Shown in pieces: positions 19,151 to 26,884 of a stretch of 29,539 nucleotides of DNA. Positions within the stretch are counted from its first letter, which is position 1, and each line of letters begins with the position of its first letter. Position numbers and translations under genes: made by a program. The notes under the pieces were generated by a model, which had not been told where the DNA came from, did not search any database, and saw nothing but the letters and a program-made list of their open reading frames with translations. The stretch is from contig CAKQBK010000027.1 in assembly GCA_934216155.1 (NCBI GenBank), positions 1 through 29,539 of the forward strand, given 5' to 3'. This DNA is from an uncultured Dialister sp. (GTDB lineage Bacteria; Bacillota; Negativicutes; Veillonellales; Dialisteraceae).

Positions 19151-19321
19151 GGGTTTAAGGTTTAGGGTTTAAGGTTTAGGGTTTTTAGGGAAGAACTGGT
19201 GGGGATGAACGGTTACTATTAGTTGTTAGTTGTTAGTTGTTGGATAGGTGAACCCCAAACCCCAAACCCCAAACCCTAACCCCCAAACCCTAAACCCTAA
19301 ACCCTAAACCCAAAACCCTAG
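19151..19321. repeat. Telomere-like GGTTTAG/CCCTAAA inverted heptamer arrays, copy 1
   Basis: About five forward GGTTTAA/GGTTTAG units (19151-19187) face about ten CCCCAAA/CCCTAAA units (19251-19320). The centre has TTTTTAGGGAAGAACTGG, a GGATGAACGG stretch, and TTAGTTG heptamers. The centre resembles that of the array at 22469-22590, so the two are copies of one composite. Confidence 0.8.
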
Positions 19322-19347
19322 TTTCCAGTTACCAGCCACTAAAATCA

Positions 19348-19376
19348 TTGACATCCCTTTCCATTTTTAGTACCAT
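19348..19376 (+). promoter_or_regulatory. Candidate promoter for the peptidase-transporter pair
   Basis: TTGACA (19348-19353) and TACCAT (19371-19376) are 17 nt apart. The start codon is 400 bp away, with a palindromic element and heptamer arrays in between, so the link to the M20 gene is tentative. Confidence 0.45.
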
Positions 19377-19470
19377 AATTACTGCATCATTCTAAAGAAA
19401 TAAATAGTTTTTATGCAAAGCATGGTAAAAACCTAGTACATCGTATCATTGATGTGTAATATGGGGTTGG

Positions 19471-19611
19471 GGTTTATGTGCCGCGTTGATTATGTGCCGT
19501 TGTCTTGTTTTCATATTCCCATTGGTTTATGGTTTTATTAAATGCGTAAACCTTAAACCAATGAGGCTTTCTTCGTGGCTATTTGTTACATATGGGCTCG
19601 GCATATAAACC
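19471..19611. repeat. Palindromic GGTTTA-CCGCG element, copy E
   Basis: Ends are GGTTTATGTGCCGCGTTG (19471-19488) and GGGCTCGGCATATAAACC (19594-19611). The centre pairs CATTGGTTTA with TAAACCAATG. Length 141 bp. The rest of the 686-bp gap to the next gene holds a terminator, telomere-like arrays, a candidate promoter and the arrays at 19694-19757; no gene is seen. Confidence 0.8.
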
Positions 19612-19693
19612 ATAAACCAAGACACAATAGTAAATAGTGACTGCTTGTTAATTCAAATTTCAACTAGAATAAAAATGAATCAGCAATTGTTGC

Positions 19694-19757
19694 GGGTTGT
19701 TAGTTGTTTGTTGTTGGGGCCAAACAACCGACAACCAACAACTAACAACTAACAACA
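19694..19757. repeat. Inverted TTAGTTG heptamers before the M20 peptidase gene
   Basis: GGTTGTTAGTTGTTTGTTGTTGG faces CCAACAACTAACAACTAACAAC across a short GGCCAAACAACCGA centre, making a hairpin of about 20 bp. It ends about 8 bp before the ribosome binding site (TGGAGG), so it could affect translation of the next gene. Confidence 0.75.
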
Positions 19758-19775
19758 ATATATGGAGGTAATACA

Positions 19776-20978
19776 ATGAAAGCACCAATAGAAAAACTCC
19801 ATCAATACATGGAGCAGCATAAAGAGGAAATGGTTTCTCTCTGGAAAGACTTGGTAAACCAACAAGCCGGGTCCCATGAAATCGAAAAAGTAAATGGGGT
19901 TATGGCATTTTTGAAAGCTCGCTTTGACGAAGAGGAGATTTCCTGTCACTTAGTGGATAATCCTGGCGGTCCCTATGTACTGGTGGCAGAGCTGAATCCG
20001 AAAGCGGAAGGAAAATTTTTATTGCTGTCTGGGCACTGTGACACCGTATTTCCTTCTGGCAGCTATCCGGAAGAAGCTTTTACCATTGACGAAGAAGGCT
20101 TTGCTCATGGACCTGGCGTTGTGGACATGAAGTGCGGCGTGGCAGAGAGTTTCTATATCATGAAAGCGTTGAAAGAATTTGGTTTTGCAGAACGGCCGGT
20201 GAAACTGGTTCTAGTGGGGGATGAGGAAATCAGTCATGTGCCAGGCCATGCGGACAAGATTCTCATGGACGAAGCAAAAGGAGCTCTGTGCTGCTTTAAT
20301 ATGGAAAGTGGTTGCCTCGATCATTGTCTTACCGTAGGACGCAAAGGGGGCATGGATTGCCATATCATCGTTCATGGCGTAGCGGCCCATGCGGGCAATG
20401 ATTATCTGAAAGGCAGAAATGCTATCATAGAAATGTGTCAGAAATTGCCACTTGTACAGGCATTGACAAAGTACGACGAAGGACTCACGGTTAGCGTGGG
20501 AACCATTGAAGGTGGTATGGTTTCTAATGCAGTGCCGGATATTTGCAAAGCCGTGCTGGATGTACGATACAAGAAATTGGAACATATGGATTACATCCAG
20601 AAAGCCATTCGAGAAGTATGTGCGAAAACCTTCATCGAAGGCACCACCACAGAAGTGGAATTCGTGGCACCTATGCCGGCATTTGAAGAAACGGAAGCCA
20701 ATCACAAACTACTGGATTTCATCAATGAAGTGACCCAGTCCTGTGGCTACGAACCCTTCCAGCCCATTTACGTAGGCGGCATGTCCGATGCATCCTATAT
20801 TTCCAGTCTCGGTATCCCTACGGTGTGCTCCATGGGCGCCGAAGGAAGCGGTGCTCATACCAAAGAAGAAAAAGCCTCCGTGCAGAGCTTCCTGGAACGG
20901 TGGCTCATCGTCACAGCAGCAGTGATGGAAATTGAAAAGTTTGCAGTTAACAGTAAACAGTTAGCAGTAAACAGTTAA
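19776..20978 (+). CDS. M20 family metallopeptidase (CPG2/ArgE-DapE-like)
   Basis: Zinc-dependent aminoacyl or peptide hydrolase of about 400 aa, cytoplasmic. Metal-binding and catalytic residues are visible: His87 (SGHCDT), Asp117 (GPGVVDMKCG), the Glu pair 150-151 (GDEEIS), and the late His in GSGAHTKEE. A dimerisation domain lies between. Substrate cannot be told; glutamate-releasing carboxypeptidase or a peptide deacylase are options. TGGAGG precedes the ATG. The last dozen residues (FAVNSKQLAVNS) are encoded by GTTAACA/GTTAGCA-type heptamer repeats that continue past the stop, so the natural C-terminus was probably near residue 388. The next gene is a YfcC-type transporter. Confidence 0.9.
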   Translation: MKAPIEKLHQYMEQHKEEMVSLWKDLVNQQAGSHEIEKVNGVMAFLKARFDEEEISCHLVDNPGGPYVLVAELNPKAEGKFLLLSGHCDTVFPSGSYPEEAFTIDEEGFAHGPGVVDMKCGVAESFYIMKALKEFGFAERPVKLVLVGDEEISHVPGHADKILMDEAKGALCCFNMESGCLDHCLTVGRKGGMDCHIIVHGVAAHAGNDYLKGRNAIIEMCQKLPLVQALTKYDEGLTVSVGTIEGGMVSNAVPDICKAVLDVRYKKLEHMDYIQKAIREVCAKTFIEGTTTEVEFVAPMPAFEETEANHKLLDFINEVTQSCGYEPFQPIYVGGMSDASYISSLGIPTVCSMGAEGSGAHTKEEKASVQSFLERWLIVTAAVMEIEKFAVNSKQLAVNS

Positions 20979-21028
20979 CAGCCAACTGCCAACTGCCAAC
21001 TGCTAACCGTTAACCGTTAACAGTCAAC
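20941..21028. repeat. GTTAACA-type heptamer arrays spanning the M20 stop codon
   Basis: Forward units (GCAGTTAACAGTAAACAG and onward) start inside the coding region and cross the TAA at 20976-20978. They are followed by inverted units (CAACTGCCAACTGC, then AACCGTTAACCGTTAAC). The arms can pair. Confidence 0.8.
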
Positions 21029-21055
21029 CAATTATAGAAGGAGTGATACATTTCC

Positions 21056-22459
21056 ATGTCCAAAGAACCAGTCAAAGCCTTTAAGGCACCTAGTCCCATT
21101 ATTATTTTAGTTTGTGTGATTGCATTTTGTGCTATTGCCAGTTACCTCATCCCCGCTGGCGTGTATGACCGTGTGAAAGATATTCATACGGGAAAAATGG
21201 TAGTCGATCCGGCGACGTTCCATTATGTAGCCCAGAAGCCCACCGGATTTTTCGATTTCTTTACATCTATAAACAAAGGATTCAAAGGCGGTATCAGCAT
21301 CATTGCCTTCCTCTTCATGGTTGGGGGCTCCTTAAATATTCTCGCCAAAACTGGTGCCATTGTAGCCGGACTCAGTACATTGGTAAAGAAAATGGAAAAT
21401 CACAGCGTTCTCCTGATTCCTGTGCTGATGACCACTTTAGCTACCTTTTCCACCCTGGCAGGATGCAATGAAGAATACCTGGCCTTCACACCTCTCGTTG
21501 TTAGCGTGGCCTTGGCATTGGGATTTGACTCCCTGACTGCCCTGGGGATGCTGTTCTGCTCTGTGGCCGCAGGCTATGGAGCCGGCTGTACCCAGCCATT
21601 CTCTGTAGGCGTAGCCCAAGGCATCGCCGGGGTACCGATTTTCTCCGGCCTTCCATACCGCGTGGGTATTTTCATTGTGCTCCTCATTACGAATATTTCC
21701 TTTGTAATGTACCATGCTCATAAAGTAAAGAAGAATCCCAAAAGCAGCCCTGTCTATGACATCGATCGGCAGAAAACAGACACCATCAATTTGCATGAAA
21801 CAGAACAACTCAGCACCCGTCAGGCCATTTGCTTGGTCCTTCTGGGACTGAACTTTGCAGGCATTATCATCGGTGTTCTAAAATTTGATTTCTACATGAA
21901 TGAAATCTCTGCGCTGTTCCTCATTATGGGAATCCTTTCCGGTATCATCTGCAAACTGTCTCCCAATGACATCTGCGATGCCTTCCTGGACGGCTGCAAA
22001 GGCATGATGCTTCCTTGCCTGGCTGTGGCGATGTGTAAAGCGGCCACCATCCTTCTGGACAACGCCAGCGTGATGGATACCGTCATTCATTTCCTGGCAG
22101 GTATGCTTGACATTTTCCCATCTTCTATCATTGCCTTTGGCATGTTCATTATCCAGGACTGCTTCAACATCCTGGTTCCCTCCAGCTCTGGACAAGCAGC
22201 CATCTCCATGCCTATCATGGCGCCCCTGGCAGATATCGTAGGCCTCACCCGTCAGACCTCTGTTTTCGCTTTCACTTTTGGCGATGCATTCACCAATTGT
22301 ATCTCTCCTGCATCCGGTGCCACCATGTCCTACCTGGCGATGGCCAATGTGCCCTATAAGAAATGGCTCCGCTTCGTACTGCCTCTTATCGGCGTGTGGT
22401 GGATCATTGCTTTCTGTTTCCTCACCTACGCTACCGCTATTCACTTGGGACCGGTATAA
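21056..22459 (+). CDS. YfcC-family integral membrane transporter
   Basis: Polytopic membrane protein of 467 aa with about 11-12 hydrophobic segments, matching the YfcC family of the ion transporter superfamily (related to DcuC and arginine/basic amino-acid carriers). Typical elements are the opening KAPSPIIILVCVIAFCAIASYLIPAG, the FLFMVGGSLNILAKTGAI segment, and FILVP-like NILVPSSSGQAAISMPIMAPLADIVGLTRQ near the end. Substrate is not known; it is probably an amino acid, dipeptide or modified amino acid, because family members often sit beside M20 peptidases as here. AAGGAG lies 12 nt before the ATG, a slightly long spacing. A terminator follows at 22600-22656. Confidence 0.88.
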   Translation: MSKEPVKAFKAPSPIIILVCVIAFCAIASYLIPAGVYDRVKDIHTGKMVVDPATFHYVAQKPTGFFDFFTSINKGFKGGISIIAFLFMVGGSLNILAKTGAIVAGLSTLVKKMENHSVLLIPVLMTTLATFSTLAGCNEEYLAFTPLVVSVALALGFDSLTALGMLFCSVAAGYGAGCTQPFSVGVAQGIAGVPIFSGLPYRVGIFIVLLITNISFVMYHAHKVKKNPKSSPVYDIDRQKTDTINLHETEQLSTRQAICLVLLGLNFAGIIIGVLKFDFYMNEISALFLIMGILSGIICKLSPNDICDAFLDGCKGMMLPCLAVAMCKAATILLDNASVMDTVIHFLAGMLDIFPSSIIAFGMFIIQDCFNILVPSSSGQAAISMPIMAPLADIVGLTRQTSVFAFTFGDAFTNCISPASGATMSYLAMANVPYKKWLRFVLPLIGVWWIIAFCFLTYATAIHLGPV

Positions 22460-22468
22460 TGGGGAATG

Positions 22469-22590
22469 GGGTTTAAGGTTTTTAGGAGAGAATTGGTAGG
22501 TATGAACGGGAGCCATTTGTTGTTGGTTCTGTGAAACCCTAAACCCTAAACCCCAAGCCCTAAACCCCAAACCCCAAACCCTAAACCCTT
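22469..22590. repeat. Telomere-like GGTTTAA/CCCTAAA arrays, copy 2
   Basis: GGTTTAAGGTTTTTAGG on the left faces about eight CCCTAAA/CCCCAAA units on the right (22535-22590). The centre, with GAGAATTGGTAGG, TATGAACGG and TTGTTGTTGG, resembles the centre of the array at 19151-19321. Confidence 0.8.
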
Positions 22591-22599
22591 AAATAGATA

Positions 22600-22657
22600 A
22601 CGCATGAAATGGATATATAGCCTTTGCATCAATATATATCCATTTCATGCGTTTTTG
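22600..22657 (+). terminator. Strong terminator after the YfcC-type gene
   Basis: A perfect 20-bp stem (22600-22619 with 22633-22652; ACGCATGAAATGGATATATA arm) with a 13-nt loop, followed by GTTTTTGTTT. It isolates the exopolysaccharide locus from upstream transcription. Confidence 0.9.
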
Positions 22658-22701
22658 TTTGTAAAAGTTTAAAACATGTAAAAATTATATAGAAAAAGGG
22701 G

Positions 22702-22730
22702 TTTAATCATATACCATGCTATGCTATAAT
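22702..22730 (+). promoter_or_regulatory. Promoter of the exopolysaccharide locus
   Basis: A perfect TATAAT (22725-22730) with extended -10 TGC (22722-22724) and TTTAAT (22702-22707) at 17-nt spacing. The resulting leader would be about 160 nt. It lies directly after the strong terminator. Confidence 0.65.
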
Positions 22731-22829
22731 ATGTATACTAAAAATTAAGAAATATATTGTGAAATTTGAAATACTGTTTAACTTTGTGTTTACAATTTCT
22801 TCTCTGGCGAAGAATTGGAACAAAAATTT

Positions 22830-22876
22830 GCGGGGGGGGTAGAGGCCGTTTAGGCTGAAAACCCGTCCGCTTTTAT
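22830..22876 (+). promoter_or_regulatory. Attenuator-like hairpin in the exopolysaccharide leader
   Basis: GCGG plus a G run (22830-22839) can pair with CCCGTCCGC (22862-22870), enclosing a small AGGCCGTTTAGGCT hairpin, and is followed by TTTTATT. It lies just before the ribosome binding site (AAGGAG) of the first gene. Transcription attenuation or protein-controlled antitermination is plausible for such loci but is inferred from shape only. Confidence 0.45.
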
Positions 22877-22896
22877 TGTCTCTATAAGGAGAGCCT

Positions 22897-23688
22897 ATGA
22901 TCGATATACATTCACATATCCTTTATGATATCGAGGGAGATGATGGTTCCCGCTCTTTGGAAATGTCTCTTGGTATGCTGAAGCAGGCGGTTCTATCCGG
23001 TGTGACAGACATCATTGCTACACCCCATATGCACCGTCGCGGTGTGGTACCTTCTTGGGACTCCATCTAAGAACGAGCAGCATCTTTACAGGAAGAGGCG
23101 ACAAAAGCAAACCTGCCTATTCATATTTATACAGGAGCAGAAGTCAGCTTCGATGCCGATACACTGAACTATTTGCCGGATGGGAAAAATGACTACTGCC
23201 TAGCAGGGACCCATTACATTTTGATAGAATTGCTTCCTACCAGTACCCTGGAAGGGACAGGGCGGCTGATCTATGAGCTCCAGATTCGCGGCTACCAGCC
23301 TATACTGGTCCATCCGGAACGATACAAGCATATTATGGAAAAACCGGACCATTTACTGCATTGGATAGAAAAAGGGCTTTTAACACAGTCCAACATAGGG
23401 AGTTTCTCCGGACAATTTGGAGAAAAGACAGAAACCTATGTGAAATGGCTCTATGAGCACCGGGCCATTCATTTTTTAGGCTCTGATGCCCATCGTACGG
23501 ATTGGAGAAATGCGGATACCCGAGATTTCCAAAAGACGCTAAATAGCTATACAGAAGGTGCCGATTTTATAGATGCTTGTAATGCCCATGGGGCTATGAT
23601 TTTAAAAAATAAGATCTATTATGCGGATCCACCGCTACGGAACACGACAAAGAAGAAAAAAGGCTTCTTTTCTAGAATTTTTGGGTGA
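22897..23688 (+). pseudogene. CpsB/YwqE-type tyrosine phosphatase gene with in-frame stop
   Basis: PHP-fold manganese-dependent protein tyrosine phosphatase that reverses BY-kinase phosphorylation in capsule control. Read through, 263 residues show [36 protein letters not shown] and GSDAHRTDWRN, the complete metal-ligand set. Codon 58 (23068-23070) is TAA in WDSI-stop-ERAASLQEEA, where Gln is typical, so a single CAA to TAA change would explain it. The frame is otherwise intact. AAGGAG precedes the ATG. A remnant could restart at a later codon, but it would lack the N-terminal metal ligands. It is the first gene of the exopolysaccharide locus. Sequencing or assembly error is the main alternative. 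Confidence 0.85.
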
Positions 23689-23809
23689 TATGAAAAAATA
23701 ACAGTAAAATGAAGGAATTTCTAATCAAAAGGACCGTGTATGGAATCAAATATATTGTATAATAGAATATATTACGTATCATGCCATACATATTCTATTT
23801 GGAGGGACC

Positions 23810-24457
23810 GTGAAGAAGAAAATTATTTCTTTGGTGCTGGCATTTACGGCGATGACAGCTATGGCAGGGGCTGAGGACTATACCCTGCGGCCGGGAGACC
23901 AACTGAATATTATCGTGACACAGGATACGGACATCAGCTCCAGTACCCAGAATGCCAGTAACTCACCCTACTTGGTACGACCGGATGGGAAAGTATCCTT
24001 TCCCTTGGTAGGAGAAATCGATACCAATGGGATGATGGTGTCCGAATTTACCAATACCTTAGAAAAAAGACTTTCTCGCTACTATGTCCATCCCGATGTA
24101 GCCGTCAATGTCGTAAAACTGGGTACTATCCGGGTATTCGTCTTTGGGGAAGTCAAGAATCCGGGAGCCTATGAACTGACAAAAGGCCACACCATTATCG
24201 ATGCCATCGGCGCGGCCCAAGGCTTTACCTGGGATACAGGGAAAAAGAAAATCTGGCTCATTCACCAAGATGATACCAATAAAGCCATTCCTATTAATTT
24301 GAACAACCTTCTCAAAACTGGCAGTATGAAAGAAAACTACGAAATGAAAGAAGGGGATATCCTGTATCTGACCAGAAATAGCCGCATCAGCTTCTCCAGA
24401 GATATTGCACCGCTGTTCAGTGCTGCATATCAGGCATCTCGAATTGATAAAGATTAA
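23810..24457 (+). CDS. Polysaccharide export protein (Wza-like, SLBB domain)
   Basis: Periplasmic/outer-membrane export component of 215 aa. A Sec signal peptide (MKKKIISLVLAFTAMTAMAGA) is followed by the Poly_export domain (DYTLRPGDQLNIIV, then YLVRPDGKVSFPLVGEI) and one SLBB domain (RVFVFGEVKNPGAYELTKGHTIIDAIGAAQGF). No lipobox Cys is seen, unlike classical Wza lipoproteins, and the protein is short, with a single SLBB repeat. GTG at 23810 is the start, with GGAGG 5 nt upstream. Its presence implies an outer membrane, which fits Negativicutes. Unlike its neighbours it is intact. Confidence 0.92.
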   Translation: MKKKIISLVLAFTAMTAMAGAEDYTLRPGDQLNIIVTQDTDISSSTQNASNSPYLVRPDGKVSFPLVGEIDTNGMMVSEFTNTLEKRLSRYYVHPDVAVNVVKLGTIRVFVFGEVKNPGAYELTKGHTIIDAIGAAQGFTWDTGKKKIWLIHQDDTNKAIPINLNNLLKTGSMKENYEMKEGDILYLTRNSRISFSRDIAPLFSAAYQASRIDKD

Positions 24458-24521
24458 ATGATGGTTTAGCTTCAGGGAACACTTTTTACAATTAGCCAAT
24501 ATGAAAGAATTGTTGGTTTAA

Positions 24522-24665
24522 GGTTTATGCTCCGTGTAGGTTAGATACAACTTGCACGAATAAAAAGAGGCAATGGTTTAAGGTTTTAATACAGAATGTA
24601 AAACCTTAAACCAATGACACTTTCTTGACATGCTGTTGATAAGTAATGGACTCGGAAAGTAACCC
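24522..24665. repeat. Palindromic GGTTTA-CCGTG element, copy F
   Basis: Ends are GGTTTATGCTCCGTGTAG (24522-24539) and GGACTCGGAAAGTAACCC (24648-24665). The centre pairs CAATGGTTTAAGG with AAACCTTAAACCAATG. Length 144 bp. It lies between the export gene and the four-helix-bundle gene. Confidence 0.8.
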
Positions 24666-24702
24666 CAAAAAACATTTCATTACAACATACTAAGAGGTGC
24701 AT

Positions 24703-25164
24703 ATGCTTACCTTTTTGGATTTAGATGCCTGGAAAGAGTCACGGACTTTGTATCGAGCAGTGTACAAGGCGGTAGAACAATTACCGCCTGAAGAAATGTA
24801 TGGATTGACATCACAGCTTAAAAGAGCGGCCGTTTCTATTTCAGCAAACATAGCAGAAGGGCAAGGAAGAGGAACCCGAAAAGATTATATTCACTTCTTA
24901 TATAATGCACGTGGTTCTGCCTATGAAGTAGAGTCCCATTTGATAACTTGTGCAGATTTACAATTTATGGATAGAAATACATTGGTGATTTTGTATAAAC
25001 AAACCGTCAAGGTCATTCGGCTAATCAACAGCTTAATCAGTTCCTTAAAAAGAAAAACGCAATCCAGCGTCCAAGAAAATAAGTATGTGTATGGAAAACA
25101 TGAGGAACTGGTTACAGAAGAAGACCTTGTAGAATGGGAAATGTGCATAACCGGTAAACCCTAA
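24703..25164 (+). CDS. Four-helix bundle protein (S23 / 23S rRNA-IVS family)
   Basis: Small helical protein of 153 aa of the family first seen encoded in 23S rRNA intervening sequences and structurally like the Avd accessory proteins. Typical are DLDAWKESRTLYRAVYKAV at the start, GLTSQLKRAAVSISANIAEGQGR, and the DYIHFLYNARGSAYEVESHL helix. Function is unknown; members are basic and can bind nucleic acid. ATG 24703 follows AGAGG by 5 nt. The final residues (ITGKP) run into palindromic element sequence, and copies F and G lie on either side, so the gene seems to be an insert in the exopolysaccharide operon, possibly carried with the elements. Confidence 0.88.
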   Translation: MLTFLDLDAWKESRTLYRAVYKAVEQLPPEEMYGLTSQLKRAAVSISANIAEGQGRGTRKDYIHFLYNARGSAYEVESHLITCADLQFMDRNTLVILYKQTVKVIRLINSLISSLKRKTQSSVQENKYVYGKHEELVTEEDLVEWEMCITGKP

Positions 25165-25223
25165 ACCAATGCCTGTTAATATATTTTGCTATGTGAGTAC
25201 AGAAAGGGCACGGGAGATAAACC
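25153..25223. repeat. Palindromic element, right half only (copy G)
   Basis: Only the central right arm (GGTAAACCCTAAACCAATG, 25153-25171) and the right end GGGCACGGGAGATAAACC (25206-25223) are present. The left half is missing where the four-helix-bundle gene ends, so the element and gene are joined and the last codons come from the element. Confidence 0.7.
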
Positions 25224-25285
25224 CTAAACCCTATTGCTGAAGAATAAAATGTTATTGTTACTATTTTCCGTAAAGGAGAGTCACA

Positions 25286-26739
25286 GTGAACGAACAAGAA
25301 ATAGATCTATTAGAGCTATGGCAAATTATCAATGCCAATCGGAAGAAAATAGCTGCCATTACCGGTGGATTTCTGGTACTGGCAGGGGCCTACTTATTGG
25401 TAGCAGCGCCAACCTATCAGTCCACCTCTTTGCTTAGAATGAAACAGGACAAAGGGTTGTCGGATTCCATCTTGAGTCAGTTGCCAGTCGGTAATGCGCA
25501 GCAGATGAATCAGAAAATGAACATCAATGCGAAAATTTTAAAGAGCCGCAATGTAGTCATTCCGGTCATCAAACAGACCGAAGAATTAAAGGATGGAAAA
25601 TATCCTGACTATGATGGGTATGTGAAGAGTCGCATCACAACGAAACTCTTTAAAGATACAGAAATCTTGGAGCTCGATGTGACGGGGCCTACCCCAGAAA
25701 AAGCCAGAGAAGCGAATCAGCTCTTGGTAGAAGGCTTCTTGAATCGACTGGCAGAGCTGTCCCATGAAGAGTCGGCGACTACTAGAAAATTCCTAGAAAA
25801 TCGTGTGGTATCGGCCAAGAGTGAACTGTCTTAAGCAAAAGATAAACTGAAAGCCTATCAGGTGGCTCATAAGATTTATTCCACCGATGACCAGATGAAA
25901 GGCTTGGCAGACCAGATTACCACCTTGGACAAGGTAAAAGCCCAGAACCAGCTGGATCTGGAAACCGCCCAGGCCGCACTTTCTAGTATCAATGGACAAC
26001 TGGCAGGAGCGGGGGCTTCTATTGCCGGTAGCCCAGCCATTCAGCAGTATAAAGCAAACTTGGTACAGCTGGAGACTACGAAGGCGGGTTATACCGGGAA
26101 ATATACCGATGCCCATCCGAAGATGCAGGAAGTGAATAAACAGATCGCAGAAACGAAAGCCAATCTGGAAAAAGAAATCTCTGCTATCATTGCCCAGCAA
26201 GCACCGTTTTCTAATACGGTACAGCAAAAACTTCTGGCTGATAAATTTGCCAATGAAGCTGCTATTGCCGTAGCTAATGGCAAAAACTCTGCCATTGCCA
26301 CTTTGGAAGCACAGAATGACCAGTCAATTTCCAAGCTTCCGGAAGCCCAGCAAGGCTATATCCGAGTGAAACGAGATGCCGATGTGGCCCAGGAAATCTA
26401 TGTCATGCTTTCTAAGAGACTGGAAGAAGCGAAAGTTGCTGAAGTCATGGCCCCAACGAAGTACAGATTATTGATGAAGCAACTCTTCCGGAGCATCCCA
26501 TTGCACAACAAAAGGTACGGACTTTGGGTTTGGCATTTTTGCTAGGACTTGTCAGCAGTAGCGGATATGTGATTGTTAAGGAACTTTTGAACCGTAAGAT
26601 TCGCACGGCTAGTGATGTAGAAGAACATCTGCAGCTTCCTGTCCTTGGTGTGGTACCTCAGACCGGCGACGAAGTACCGCAGGATTCGGATACCGGATTC
26701 TTTGATAAAATAAAACGATTGTTTAAAACGGGGGGGTAA
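25286..26739 (+). pseudogene. Wzz-like chain-length determinant gene with nonsense codon and frameshift
   Basis: Inner-membrane polysaccharide co-polymerase that sets chain length and activates the BY-kinase. The reading begins at GTG 25286 with AAGGAG upstream: a first membrane segment (KIAAITGGFLVLAGAYLLVAA) near residues 20-42, then coiled-coil periplasmic sequence. Codon 183 (25832-25834) is TAA in AKSELS-stop-AKDKLKAYQ, where Gln fits. Near 26450-26455 a base appears to be missing in GCCCC: the frame changes from EVMAPTKYR to NEVQIIDEATLPEHPIAQQK, which restores the conserved second membrane segment (TLGLAFLLGLVSSSGYVIVKEL) and tail to 26739. Intact length would be about 484 aa. A -1 shift at CCCCAAC is less likely, as the heptamer is not a canonical slippery site. 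Confidence 0.88.
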
Positions 26740-26884
26740 CTAGGATAGACTAGTTCCGTAAAAATGGAGTAAGGTTTTGTATTTAACGGTATGGGATATG
26801 ACCTATTCAGCGTACATCCTTACTTTCCCTCCAAAAAAACGATGCGTTTATAAATACCAGTGCATATAAAGGAATCAAAATATC

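Noticed and set aside
19251..19320. CCCTAAA repeats as a eukaryotic telomere or contamination
   Set aside because: They are short, degenerate, inverted against GGTTTAA units and embedded between intact bacterial genes, with other 7-nt families nearby.
22897..25834. Recoding of TAA as glutamine to explain two internal stops
   Set aside because: TAA ends several normal genes here (leuS, nth, cobA-hemD, hemL), so genome-wide recoding is not supported.
26447..26460. Programmed -1 frameshift in the Wzz-like gene
   Set aside because: CCCCAAC is not a standard XXXYYYZ slippery heptamer in the reading frame, and an independent in-frame TAA upstream already disables the gene.
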